This document shows, one piece after another, positions 43,091 through 51,819 of a DNA stretch of 64,000 nucleotides. Source of the DNA: CAVPDE01 sp963702565 (GTDB lineage: Bacteria > Desulfobacterota > DSM-4660 > Desulfatiglandales > HGW-15); contig CAVPDE010000008.1 in assembly GCA_963702565.1 (NCBI GenBank), positions 60,509-124,508 of the forward strand, in the 5' to 3' direction. Both the position numbers and the translations under genes were made by a program. The notes beneath the pieces were generated by a model, which was not told the DNA's origin, searched no databases, and saw nothing but the letters and a program-made list of their open reading frames with translations. The number at the start of each line of letters is the position of its first letter. Position 1 is the first letter of the stretch.

Positions 43091-43361
43091 CCGCCGGTCG
43101 AATCTGGGAGAACTCGAGAAACAAGGGTGGGTCAGGCAGTTCGTTGCGAGCGAACCGCGATTGAGTGAAGCGGCGGCTCTTTACGGCGAACTGGGCTTTG
43201 ACGTGCATCTCGAGCCTATCCGGAAAGGACAGGATTGCGACACGTGCTCGGGCACGGAAGAGCACAAGGACAAGGGAGAGTGCCGGGTCTGCTTCGAAGG
43301 CTTTGAGGATCAGTACAAGATCATTTTCACCAGGCGAAGAAAGAACCCGCAGCCTGCGTAG
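43080..43361 (+). CDS. Small C-x2-C protein of unknown function
   Basis: 93 residues, starting inside the upstream gene. Two cysteine pairs, DCDTCSG and ECRVCFEG, separated by 12 residues, could bind one zinc. The first 50 residues (GELEKQGWVRQFVASEPRLS, EAAALYGELGFDVHLEPI) look like a small alpha/beta fold for a binding role. No enzyme motif is visible. The family is unrecognised. Confidence 0.7.
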   Translation: MGNDRRSNLGELEKQGWVRQFVASEPRLSEAAALYGELGFDVHLEPIRKGQDCDTCSGTEEHKDKGECRVCFEGFEDQYKIIFTRRRKNPQPA

Positions 43362-43364
43362 CTG

Positions 43365-43383
43365 GTGTTTTTCAGCAGCCTGC
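43365..43383 (-). repeat. Solo terminal repeat of the MITE-like element
   Basis: The reverse complement reads GCAGGCTGCTGAAAAACAC, matching the terminus of copies A and B over 17 bases. The rest of the element is absent. It ends exactly at the stop codon of the thioredoxin reductase-like gene. Confidence 0.6.
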
Positions 43384-45017
43384 TAGGCAGCCGCCTTCTT
43401 CGATTTCCAGTAAGGGTTGACGAGATCCTCGAAGATGGCGAGCGCCGCTTCCGCTCCCTGGCCGGTGGCCGTGACGATCTGCTTGTACCCTCCTTCCACG
43501 TCTCCTGCCGTGTAAATGCCCGGAAGGTTGGTCCGGTGACGTGAATCCCGCTTGATATAGCCTTCGGCCGTGAGCTCTATGCCCAGTTTCTTCGCGAGCT
43601 CCACCGTGGGGGTGTACCCGATGGCGATGAAGACCCCGTCTACCTTCATGGGTTTTGTCTCTTTTGTCTTCACGTTGTAAAGAAGCACGTCCTCGACTCG
43701 ATCTTTGCCCCGAATCTCTTTGATTTCCGTGTCGAACAGGACCGGGATCTTGTTGGCAAAGATGTTCTTGGTCAAATGCTCCTGGGCTCGGAGGGCATCC
43801 CTGCGGTGAACGATGGTCACCTGGACGCCGATGTTGTGAAGGTGCAGCGCTTCAGTGACTGCGCTGTTTCCTCCGCCCGCGATGACCACCTTTTTACCCT
43901 TGAACAGGGGGCCGTCGCAGGTGCTGCAGTAGCTCACCCCGTGGCCTGAGAGTCTTGATTCTCCAGGGGCTCCCAGGTGCTTGTAGCTGGCGCCGGTGGC
44001 CAGCAGCACAGCCTTAGCCAGAAATCGCCTTCTGCTGGTCAGGACGGTGATCGGGTCTCCGGGCCGGATGTCCATCACTTCTTCTCCCTGGAAGATGTTG
44101 GCGTATTGGAGCGCGTGGGTCGTCATGAGGTCCACCAGGGTCTTGCCTCCAACCTGCGTGAGGCCCGGGTAATTCTCCACCACAGGGGTTGTGGCGACTT
44201 GACCTCCCAGGGCCCCCCGTTCGATGATGACGGATCGCAGTCCGCTGCGGGCAGCGTAAATGCCGGCGGTGAGGCCGGCCGGCCCTGCGCCTATGATCAC
44301 GAGGTCGGCCTCGACTTGCTGGGCGTCGCTGTCGGGGATGAAAACCGTCTGCTGTTCCATCTTGTCGAGGGAAAGCAGAAAGAGCTCCTCTGCTTGGGCG
44401 CCCTGGGCGACCAAGACGTCGTTCGCATAGGTCTGGGGCACGCTCTGAGCCGCGTACTGTTCTGCAAGATCCGGATTGGCCTGGATGTCGATGAGTTCCA
44501 GGGAAATCAGGTCCGGTCTTTCAACGGCCGCCTTGAGGGCGTTCACCGCTTGCTGGGGGCAGTAAGGGCAGGAGGGGCTCACAAAGACCTTGACCTCTCT
44601 CGGCGAAGACATCTTGTTGAGCACCTTCAGAGACTCCTGGCTCAGGCCGCTCGACCGATTCCCCATCATCAGAACCGCTTCCACAAAGGTTCTCGCCTCC
44701 TCCCCAATGGGAGCGCCGAGCCAGCGTATCTTGTATCGGTCCGGATCAAAAACCAGCGTGGGCGCGCGATTCACCCCCATCTGTTTGGACAGGGGGTGCT
44801 TGAGGTCGTACTCGCGCAACGTCACCTTGGGGGTCACTTCCCGCACGGCCCTCACCAGGAATCGGCAGGCTGAGCTGAAGACATCGTTTTTCCCGGGCTG
44901 AGTGAAGAGAAGGAGCGGGACCTCGTGAGGCAGGTTCTTGAAGATGGACTTCAGTTGAGCCTGAAGTTGCTCCATGGCCGCTCTCTCGGCTTGGGCATCC
45001 TTGGGTTGTTCATCCAT
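43383..45017 (-). CDS. AhpF-like thioredoxin reductase with tandem thioredoxin-fold N-terminus
   Basis: 544 residues from ATG 45017 (GGAGGTGA upstream). Residues ~10-220 form two thioredoxin folds: the first has no C-x2-C, the second has CPYC in FVSPSCPYCPQQAVN. An FAD domain follows (DLVIIGAGPAGLTAGIYAAR, GGQVATTPVVENYPG), then the redox CSTCDG in SYCSTCDGPLFKGK and an NADPH domain (VVIAGGGNSAVTEAL). The layout matches AhpF, but no ahpC is near, so its electron acceptor may be another thiol protein. Its stop is formed by a solo MITE end. Confidence 0.88.
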   Translation of the reverse strand: MDEQPKDAQAERAAMEQLQAQLKSIFKNLPHEVPLLLFTQPGKNDVFSSACRFLVRAVREVTPKVTLREYDLKHPLSKQMGVNRAPTLVFDPDRYKIRWLGAPIGEEARTFVEAVLMMGNRSSGLSQESLKVLNKMSSPREVKVFVSPSCPYCPQQAVNALKAAVERPDLISLELIDIQANPDLAEQYAAQSVPQTYANDVLVAQGAQAEELFLLSLDKMEQQTVFIPDSDAQQVEADLVIIGAGPAGLTAGIYAARSGLRSVIIERGALGGQVATTPVVENYPGLTQVGGKTLVDLMTTHALQYANIFQGEEVMDIRPGDPITVLTSRRRFLAKAVLLATGASYKHLGAPGESRLSGHGVSYCSTCDGPLFKGKKVVIAGGGNSAVTEALHLHNIGVQVTIVHRRDALRAQEHLTKNIFANKIPVLFDTEIKEIRGKDRVEDVLLYNVKTKETKPMKVDGVFIAIGYTPTVELAKKLGIELTAEGYIKRDSRHRTNLPGIYTAGDVEGGYKQIVTATGQGAEAALAIFEDLVNPYWKSKKAAA

Positions 45018-45088
45018 CACCGTCACCTCCATGCGCCAGTCTTGACCAAGTGCATTATCTCACAAGCTAATCGCCATCCTTTCGTTTT

Positions 45089-45117
45089 CAATTCCTCAAT
45101 TCCAGAATTCCTCAATT
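45089..45117. repeat. Filler repeat (AATTCCTCAATTCCAGAATTCCTCAATT)
   Basis: Two direct AATTCCTCAATT words flank CCAG. It contains the stop codon of the molybdopterin enzyme, leaving ~70 bases to the thioredoxin reductase start. Confidence 0.45.
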
Positions 45118-47196
45118 TGGTTTTTTTCTGATTCTGCACCCTATCCCCTTGAGGTTGGGGGTTCCGAACGCTTTCCCCAGCCTCTCCGTGGTGGTCAGGA
45201 TATTGAAATTGGACTTCTGCCAGTCGTAAAGCGATCCTACCCCGGCTTCCGGGAACCACCACCCATAGGCTGCATTGACGACTTGCGGGTGAATCCGGTC
45301 CGTGACGTGAGCCACTTGTGTGATAGAGCCTGCTTTTGTCTCGATCACGATTTCGTCGCCGTCGGAGATCCCCTGCCCGGCTGCTGTGTCGGGATGGATT
45401 TCGGTCTTGGGGTGAGGCCTGTGCTTCCGCAGGCTTTGGAGCCACCGGTAGGAGGAGTGGAGGTAGAAGCGGCTTTTGCAGCTCGTGAGCACCAGGGGGT
45501 AATCCGGGTCTTCTTCACAGGGAAAACCGGTGAATTGGGGTAAAGGGGAAAGCCCGAATTTTTCCGCCTGGCTCAAGTAGAGTTCCACTTTCCTTGTGGG
45601 AGTGTTGAATCCTTTGGAAAGGTATTTCCGGGAACGCGCCGGACCCTGAAGATATCCTTGCTCCGCGAACTGCCTGTATGAAAGGCCGCTGGGCTTCAGC
45701 ACCGCCTCCAGCAGAGCTCTCCAGTCCTCATGCCAGTGCTCTCGCGGAGTCAGGGCCTTGCCCAACTCATTGAGGATTTTCAGATCCGGCCAGCACTCCT
45801 CGGGCGGGTCCACCACCTTTGGCCGGGCCAGCACATAGCCGTGGCCAAGGCCGTAGTGGCCGATGTCGTCGAACTCGAAGGTCGTTGCAGCGGGAAGCAC
45901 GATGTCGGCCATGGCCGCGGTGGGTGTCATGAAAATCTCGGACACGGCAATGAAGTCGAGCTTCATGAAAGCCTCGAAGGTCATGCGGCTCTGCGCATAG
46001 GCCAGGAGAGGATTGGTGCCTTGAATGTAAACTCCTTTGATCGGATAGGGCGTCTCCTCGAGAACGGCTTTCCTGAAGTAAGCCGAGGGCACGGTCATGA
46101 GCTTGGGAATGGTCCTGTGAAAGGCATGGATCATCTCTTTCGGCTTGGAGGGGAGAAGATCAGATCTCACAAAGGCTCCGAGCCCCAGGATGTTCGGGTC
46201 CTCAGGGTGGATGTTGCCGCCTGCGACATCCAGGTTGCCGCATACAGCCATGAGGCAGAGAAGGGCTCTGGCCGCATCGAAGGCGTAAATCGTTTGTTCC
46301 AGAGGGTTTCCCCACTGGATCGCTGCAGGGCGGGCCGTGGCATAGCACCGTGCCGCTTCGCGAACCGTGAGCGGGGGCACCCAGGTGATGTCAGCCGTGT
46401 TCTCGGGTGAGGCGGATTTCACATGAGCGGAGAGGTTGTCGAATCCGTGCGTCCACTGGGCGACGAAGTCCCTGTCAAAAAGCCCTTCTTCAAGAATGAC
46501 GTTCAGAAAAGCGAGAGCCAGGACGTGATCCGTGCCCGGCCTCGGCTGGATCCAGATTTTCGCTTTTTCAGCGAGATCTGTTTTTCGCGGGTCGATGACG
46601 ATCAGCTCGGTTCCTTCCCTGATCCGCTTCAGAAGCAGGCTGCAAATCTGGCCTTCTTCATTGGTGCTCAGCGGGTTGCTTGCCCACAACACCACCAGTT
46701 TGCTCGGATGGTGAAGGTCTGCGACAGGGTAAAACCCGCAGGTATGAACCCCTGACACTTCGCGGGGCGCATGGCAGACGTCCTGAACGCCGACCACGTT
46801 GGGTGATCCGAAGAGGTTGGCCAACCGCACCAGCCCAAAGAGCTCGAGGCCTTTGGGCATTCCCTGGCAGAAAGCGACCGCCTTCGCCCCCGAGGCCTTC
46901 CTGATGTCATCCAAGCGGCTGGCCATAATTTGTATGGCCTCGGGCCAGGAGATTATTTCCCAAGCCCCTTGTCCTCGCGGGCCTTTTCTTTGCATGGGAT
47001 GGAGAAGCCGGCCCGGGTGGGTCAAGCGTTCCGCAGAGGCCAGTCCTTTTGGACAGGCATAGCCTTTGTTCAGAAACCCTTCAGGATCTCCTTTGATCTC
47101 AACAATCCGGTTTCCTCGCACACCGACGAGGAGGCTGCATCCGCCGTGATCCATTCGCGAGCAGTGGGTCCGCTTCCAGAGAATCTCTTCGGTCAT
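45112..47196 (-). CDS. Molybdopterin-dependent oxidoreductase (DMSO reductase family)
   Basis: About 694 residues from ATG 47196. The N-terminal Fe-S region reads THCSRMDHGGCSLLV, then GYACPKG: C-x7-C-x27-C with Asp and Met where the second cluster cysteine would be. The Mo-bisMGD domains have the usual SWPEAIQIMASRL, VLWASNPLSTNEEGQ, LIVIDPRKTDLAEKA, IPLPAATTFE-like (ADIVLPAATTFEFDD) and C-terminal GDEIVIETKAG segments. There is no Tat signal and no adjacent Fe-S or membrane subunit, so it is probably a cytoplasmic stand-alone enzyme. The substrate is unknown. Confidence 0.88.
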   Translation of the reverse strand: MTEEILWKRTHCSRMDHGGCSLLVGVRGNRIVEIKGDPEGFLNKGYACPKGLASAERLTHPGRLLHPMQRKGPRGQGAWEIISWPEAIQIMASRLDDIRKASGAKAVAFCQGMPKGLELFGLVRLANLFGSPNVVGVQDVCHAPREVSGVHTCGFYPVADLHHPSKLVVLWASNPLSTNEEGQICSLLLKRIREGTELIVIDPRKTDLAEKAKIWIQPRPGTDHVLALAFLNVILEEGLFDRDFVAQWTHGFDNLSAHVKSASPENTADITWVPPLTVREAARCYATARPAAIQWGNPLEQTIYAFDAARALLCLMAVCGNLDVAGGNIHPEDPNILGLGAFVRSDLLPSKPKEMIHAFHRTIPKLMTVPSAYFRKAVLEETPYPIKGVYIQGTNPLLAYAQSRMTFEAFMKLDFIAVSEIFMTPTAAMADIVLPAATTFEFDDIGHYGLGHGYVLARPKVVDPPEECWPDLKILNELGKALTPREHWHEDWRALLEAVLKPSGLSYRQFAEQGYLQGPARSRKYLSKGFNTPTRKVELYLSQAEKFGLSPLPQFTGFPCEEDPDYPLVLTSCKSRFYLHSSYRWLQSLRKHRPHPKTEIHPDTAAGQGISDGDEIVIETKAGSITQVAHVTDRIHPQVVNAAYGWWFPEAGVGSLYDWQKSNFNILTTTERLGKAFGTPNLKGIGCRIRKKPN

Positions 47197-47321
47197 TCCT
47201 GTCCCTTTCACAGTTTTTCTCTTGACCCTATAGCATGGGTGGGTGGGCATGGCAAGGCGAGGCCTCGCGGGAGGGGTGTTGGAAAGTTAAAGGGGAACCC
47301 TATGCAGCGGGTAGCAAGAGG

Positions 47322-47537
47322 TCAGGCGAAGTTGCGGAAAAACCTTCTCTGCAAGGACAAGGGGATTTTCAGACCGGAGGAAATCAAGCGGCGCAGCCGT
47401 CCCTCAAAGGAACGGGTTGGAGCAGCGGCCAAAGGCTCAGTGTGGCTTCCGAGCATTTCGAACCCCTCCTGCTTGAGCATCCGGCTGAGTTCCTGCTTCG
47501 AAAGCGACTTAAGATGGCCGAGGGTCAAGTCGGTCAT
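47322..47537 (-). pseudogene. Possible methyltransferase C-terminal fragment
   Basis: 71 codons from ATG 47537. The start TDLTLGHLKSLSKQELSRML and LKQEGFEMLGSHTEP resemble the end of a class I SAM methyltransferase (the GH-x-RSL/FS-x-x-EL...GF segment). RRLISSGLKIPLSLQRRFF follows. Nothing upstream supplies the SAM-binding part, so I read it as a truncated remnant. It could be a real small protein. Confidence 0.35.
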
Positions 47538-47716
47538 GGACAGCCTCCCGTTCTCCACTCTTTTAAGAGTGCAAAATACCTGCCAGGCAGTCCAACCAAG
47601 TGACAATCTCAACGTCTTTAGACAGTTAGAAGACTTCGACCACAAGGCCATGAAAAAGGGATGTGAAGAAATCATCTCAAAATGGGAATTCTTCTGCTCT
47701 TAAAGAGAAAAAAACT

Positions 47717-48691
47717 TCACACCCCTCGAGAGGAGGGAGCGTTCTGGAACAGGGACAGGTTCGGGGATTGAGCCGGTTGGAGAGATGTTTCAAAAGACAC
47801 ACCGAATTCCGAGAATTTTTTCCACTGATACCATCGGTCAGGGTAGTGCGAAACATAATGTTCAAACACCTTCAGCAGGCCTGCGCCGATGGAAGATACG
47901 GGAACAGACCCCTTTCCCATGACATCCTGAGAGTTCCGGATAATGAAAGAGTACTTTTCAAGGGACACTCTGTGAAGAAGGCCGAAGACGACCTGGGCGC
48001 CGGACCGGCGCTGGAGGAGATTGATCGTTTTGTCCACACCGATTCTTCTCCCGAGAAAGGACATCTTTTCCGTTTTGGACGGCTTCCATTCTTCGATTTC
48101 ATCACACTCGATGAAAACCACCCTGTTCTCTCTGAGGTCCCGGATGACGGCGCCCAGCACATTCTCCTGATCCGCATCGATCACCCTAATCGCCAGTTCT
48201 CTCGCTCTTGCATGAAGCCTCTCTTTTAACTGATCCGTAGCGCACTTGATGATCACCGTTATGGGATATCCGTGGAGGGAAAGAAAGATGGGAATGTATT
48301 CGATTCCTCCGAAGTGGCCGGTGACAAACAAGATCCCTTTCTTCTGCTTCAAGGCATCCTCGATTTTGTGGAGAGAAGGAGCCTCGATGCTTTGGTCAAA
48401 AAAAGCTTTGAGGTTTGGAACCGATTCATAGGCGTTGAAAAGCTTTTCACAATAGTGATGCAGGATGCCCCTGAACACGTCTCTGGTGATCGTTCTGATT
48501 TCTTGCGAGTGTTTAGTCTCTGCAAAGGCCTCCTGAATGGCCTCAATGATCTTTCGTTTTTCTTTGGCACGAAAGAAATAGTAAAGGCTTCCCAGGAAGG
48601 AGACGTACCTGAACGCCATGGGCCATCCCATTTTCTGAATTAAAGAGACGTTCGGTTGCCACTGCAGGAAAGAGCTCAGGTTCTTTGCCAT
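47717..48691 (-). CDS. LpxL/HtrB-family acyltransferase
   Basis: 324 residues. The catalytic H-x4-(D/E) box is in VTGHFGGIEYIPIFL. FIECDEIEEWKPSKTEKMSF, LGRRIGV and INLLQRRSGAQVVFG follow as in the lipid A lauroyl/myristoyl acyltransferase family. The start region holds one weak membrane-association segment (MAFRYVSFLGSLYYFF). It probably adds secondary acyl chains to lipid A or another lipid. It is not in the lpx operon. The last ~20 residues are Ser/Pro-rich and variable. Confidence 0.82.
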   Translation of the reverse strand: MAKNLSSFLQWQPNVSLIQKMGWPMAFRYVSFLGSLYYFFRAKEKRKIIEAIQEAFAETKHSQEIRTITRDVFRGILHHYCEKLFNAYESVPNLKAFFDQSIEAPSLHKIEDALKQKKGILFVTGHFGGIEYIPIFLSLHGYPITVIIKCATDQLKERLHARARELAIRVIDADQENVLGAVIRDLRENRVVFIECDEIEEWKPSKTEKMSFLGRRIGVDKTINLLQRRSGAQVVFGLLHRVSLEKYSFIIRNSQDVMGKGSVPVSSIGAGLLKVFEHYVSHYPDRWYQWKKFSEFGVSFETSLQPAQSPNLSLFQNAPSSRGV

Positions 48692-49139
48692 GCTTTGTCT
48701 TGGATCCCTTCAGTTCCGATTCCAGATTCCGTCGTGAGGGTTGTGACAGCGGCCAGCCCTTTCATGCAACCAGGTAGGGCACGGAAGAAGCCATTGATCT
48801 GCAGCTCCGATGCCTTTCACCTGCGCACGAGAGAGCGCGCTCGTATCGAATTTGGCCCTTCAGAAAAGCGAATCGGCTAGTTTTATCTAACTAGCCACGA
48901 TTACTCAAGAAATAAGGAAGCAAAACTTGTTCCATTCATGAAATGACAAGATATTGTGGAAGGGCAAAAAGAAAGCCCTATAGATTGGAGACCTTCAGGA
49001 AGCAAAAAGACAAAAATTGTCAATTCTGACCCAGCTTCGGTATTCTTAGAAAGCCCTCGCCACTCCTAAGAGTTTATAAAATGAGGCAAAAGACGAAGGG
49101 TGCAGGTTGGAATTTGGAGGGCTGAAAATCGAAAGAGAA
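48692..49139. other. Gene-free stretch
   Basis: About 450 bases without a convincing gene. One small perfect hairpin is seen: GGCTAGTT and AACTAGCC around TTATCT at 48875-48896, with no T-run. No tRNA was recognised. Confidence 0.45.
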
Positions 49140-49616
49140 CTATTTTGAAGGGGGTTTTCGGGTTCTTCGAATCACGATGTGTTCAACTTTTCGCTTGAGC
49201 ATGGTGTAATAGCGTTCTTTCTGATCCCAGATGATGGCTGCGGTCGTGCTTCCATCCTCTTCATCACAGACCATGCTTCCATCCTCATCCGTTCTGTAAT
49301 CTTCACAGATAAAGAGATTGGCTCCCTCAATGCCCTCCAACATAAAGGCAAAAAGAGCAGCGTAACTCGGTCGGGTGTGATCGGCGAAACTCACCAGGAT
49401 CTCGTTGTTCTTGTTCAGCAGGACCAGCGCATAGTCTGTTCGAAGAAAAAAATCGTCTTTGTAAAATTGCCCTCTGGAATAGGCCGTCTTTCCCCCATAG
49501 AACTTTTCAAAGACCGCCTCGATTTCTTTGGCAATCCTTTTCTGCTCCTTGCTGATCGAAGGGGAATCCGTGCTCTCTTTGATTTGCTTTTCTGTAGGTG
49601 TCATAGAAGAAACCAT
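49140..49616 (-). CDS. Conserved hypothetical protein
   Basis: 158 residues from ATG 49616; ATG 49604 is equally possible and has GGATGG in front. The first 40 residues are polar. The rest is a compact alpha/beta sequence with LRTDYALVLLNKNNEILVSF, FMLEGIEGANLFICEDYRTD and STTAAIIWDQKERYYTML. There is no signal, membrane span or catalytic motif I can name. It lies 50 bases after uvrB on the same strand and may share its transcript. Confidence 0.65.
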   Translation of the reverse strand: MVSSMTPTEKQIKESTDSPSISKEQKRIAKEIEAVFEKFYGGKTAYSRGQFYKDDFFLRTDYALVLLNKNNEILVSFADHTRPSYAALFAFMLEGIEGANLFICEDYRTDEDGSMVCDEEDGSTTAAIIWDQKERYYTMLKRKVEHIVIRRTRKPPSK

Positions 49617-49667
49617 CCATTGAGCATTATTCTAAACCGAAATGCCTCCAAGAGGGAAGTGAAAAAA

Positions 49668-51662
49668 CTAGCCTATCATCTCCAACTGCCTGACCTGCAA
49701 TCCCTTGATCTCGTCCCTCAATCGCGCCGCCTCCTCGAATTCCATTTTCTTTGCCGCTTCTTTCATCTTTTTTTCAAGTCTCTTGATTCCTTTATCGAAA
49801 GCTTCGGCTGTCAGGTAAGGGCTCTCTGCGTCCGCAGTCACAGGAACCGTGACATAGTCCGCCTCATAGGGAGAAGCGAGAATATCCTCCACGGTTTTCT
49901 GAATAGAGGCCGGAGTGATGTGGTGCCTTTCGTTGTATTCCAACTGTATCTGCCGGCGTCGATGGCTCTCTTGAATGGCGCGGGCCATGGATCCCGTGAC
50001 CTGATCGGCATACAGAATGACCTGGCCGCGAATGTTTCTGGCTGCACGGCCGCATGTCTGAATGAGGGACCTTTCCGAACGGAGGAAACCTTCCTTGTCC
50101 GCATCGAGGATGGCCACCAAGGACACTTCGGGCAAGTCCAAGCCTTCTCGGAGGAGGTTTATCCCCACCAGGACATCAAACACCCCTAGGCGCAAATCCC
50201 GGATGATCTCCATCCTCTCAATGGTCTTGATGTCGGAGTGGAGATAGCGAACCTTGACGCCCAAATCGGCATAATATTCGGTGAGATCCTCTGCCATGCT
50301 TTTGGTCAGGGTGGTGATCAGGACCCTTTCGCCCGCCGCCACCCTTCCTTTGATCCACCCCAGCAGGTCGTCCACCTGGTTGACTGCAGGCCGCACAATG
50401 ATCTCAGGATCGATGAGCCCTGTGGGTCTTATGATCTGCTCTGTGACGAGTTCGGCCTTCTCCAGTTCGTAGGGGCCGGGGGTCGCCGACACATAGATCA
50501 CCTGCTTGACCCTTTGGTCGAATTCCTCGAATTTGAGAGGCCTGTTGTCCAGTGCAGAGGGCAGTCGAAAACCGTACTGGACAAGAGTCTCCTTTCTGGA
50601 ACGATCCCCGTTGTACATGCCGTTGAGCTGTGGGACCGTGATGTGACTTTCGTCGAGAAGGACCAGGAAATCTTTCGGGAAGTAGTCGAGCAGGGTGGGG
50701 GGCGGTTCTCCGGGAGCCCTTCCGGTGAGGTGCCTGGAGTAGTTTTCGATGCCGTGGCAGTACCCCATCTCGATCATCATCTCAAGGTCGAAGTGAGTTC
50801 GTTCTTCAATGCGCTGGGCCTCGAGCAGCTTGTCCTGGGAGCGAAAGAACTCGATCCTCTCCTTGAGCTCCTCATTGATCTGGCGAATGGCCCTTTCCCT
50901 TATATCCACGGTCGTCACATAATGGGTGGCGGGGTAGACGGTCACCCGACTCAGTTCGTTGACCGCTTTGCCCGTGAGGGGATCGATCTCAAAAATGGAC
51001 TCCACAAGGTCGCCGAAGAAGTGGATTCGAACGGCTCTTTCCTCCTCGTGCACCGGATAAATGTCCACCACATCGCCTCGAACACGGAAGTGTCCCCTGG
51101 CAAAATCGTAATCCCCCCGCTCGTACTGGATCTCTACCAGCTTTTTCAGAACGTCTTCCCTGGGCAGGCTAACGCCTCTCTCGACGGTGAGAAGCATGCC
51201 GTGATAGGCCTCAGGTGAACCGAGGCCGTAAATGCAGGAGACGCTCGCCACGATGATCACATCGTCCCTGTCCAGCAGAGAGCGGGTGGCCGAGTGTCTC
51301 ATCTTGTCGATCTGTTCATTGATGTGGGAGTCCTTGGCAATGTAGGTGTCGGACTGGGGGATGTAGGCTTCCGGCTGATAGTAGTCATAGTAGCTGACAA
51401 AGTACTCCACGGCGTTATGGGGGAAGAGTCTTTTCAACTCACCATACAGTTGGGCTGCCAGGGTCTTGTTGGGGGCCATGATCAAGGTGGGCTTTTGTGC
51501 GCGTGCGATGGTGTGCGCCATGGTGAAGGTCTTGCCCGAGCCCGTGACGCCGAGGAGGACCATGTGCCTCAGCCCCTTGCGCAGACCGTCCACCAGGTCT
51601 TCGACAGCGCCGGGTTGATCGCCGCAAGGCTGTAAGTCGGAAACCAGTTTGAAGCTAGTCAT
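49668..51662 (-). CDS. uvrB: Excinuclease ABC subunit B
   Basis: 664 residues from ATG 51662 (MTSFKLVSDLQPCGDQPGAV), the usual UvrB start; the frame is open further upstream into repeat sequence. Walker A is GVTGSGKTFTMA. The beta-hairpin region YYDYYQPEAYIPQSDTYI, the DEAD-like LLDESHITVPQLNGMYNGD and helicase motif VI (QTCGRAARN) follow, with a C-terminal UVR domain (KRLEKKMKEAAKKMEFEEAA). It is the DNA-damage-loading helicase of nucleotide excision repair. Confidence 0.97.
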   Translation of the reverse strand: MTSFKLVSDLQPCGDQPGAVEDLVDGLRKGLRHMVLLGVTGSGKTFTMAHTIARAQKPTLIMAPNKTLAAQLYGELKRLFPHNAVEYFVSYYDYYQPEAYIPQSDTYIAKDSHINEQIDKMRHSATRSLLDRDDVIIVASVSCIYGLGSPEAYHGMLLTVERGVSLPREDVLKKLVEIQYERGDYDFARGHFRVRGDVVDIYPVHEEERAVRIHFFGDLVESIFEIDPLTGKAVNELSRVTVYPATHYVTTVDIRERAIRQINEELKERIEFFRSQDKLLEAQRIEERTHFDLEMMIEMGYCHGIENYSRHLTGRAPGEPPPTLLDYFPKDFLVLLDESHITVPQLNGMYNGDRSRKETLVQYGFRLPSALDNRPLKFEEFDQRVKQVIYVSATPGPYELEKAELVTEQIIRPTGLIDPEIIVRPAVNQVDDLLGWIKGRVAAGERVLITTLTKSMAEDLTEYYADLGVKVRYLHSDIKTIERMEIIRDLRLGVFDVLVGINLLREGLDLPEVSLVAILDADKEGFLRSERSLIQTCGRAARNIRGQVILYADQVTGSMARAIQESHRRRQIQLEYNERHHITPASIQKTVEDILASPYEADYVTVPVTADAESPYLTAEAFDKGIKRLEKKMKEAAKKMEFEEAARLRDEIKGLQVRQLEMIG

Positions 51663-51703
51663 ATCTTTACGGGATAGAACAGCTGTACTCATGGGAAGCG
51701 AGC

Positions 51704-51819
51704 GAGTAAGCAGTATGCAGTAAGCAGTAGGCAGCAACAACTTCTTGTAAAGAGGCCCTTTGTTCGTTACCTGCGTTTTTGTTTTCCACTGCTTACTGCC
51801 TGCTGTTTGCTGCTTACTT
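51704..51819. repeat. GCAGTAAG-word inverted-repeat filler, left of cysS
   Basis: GAGTAAGCAGTATGCAGTAA and GCAGTAGGCAG on the left face CACTGCTTACTGCCTGCTG and TGCTGCTTAC on the right: the same short words in opposite orientation around a ~50-base spacer. It abuts the cysS stop. A sister element lies at 53336-53440. Confidence 0.7.
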
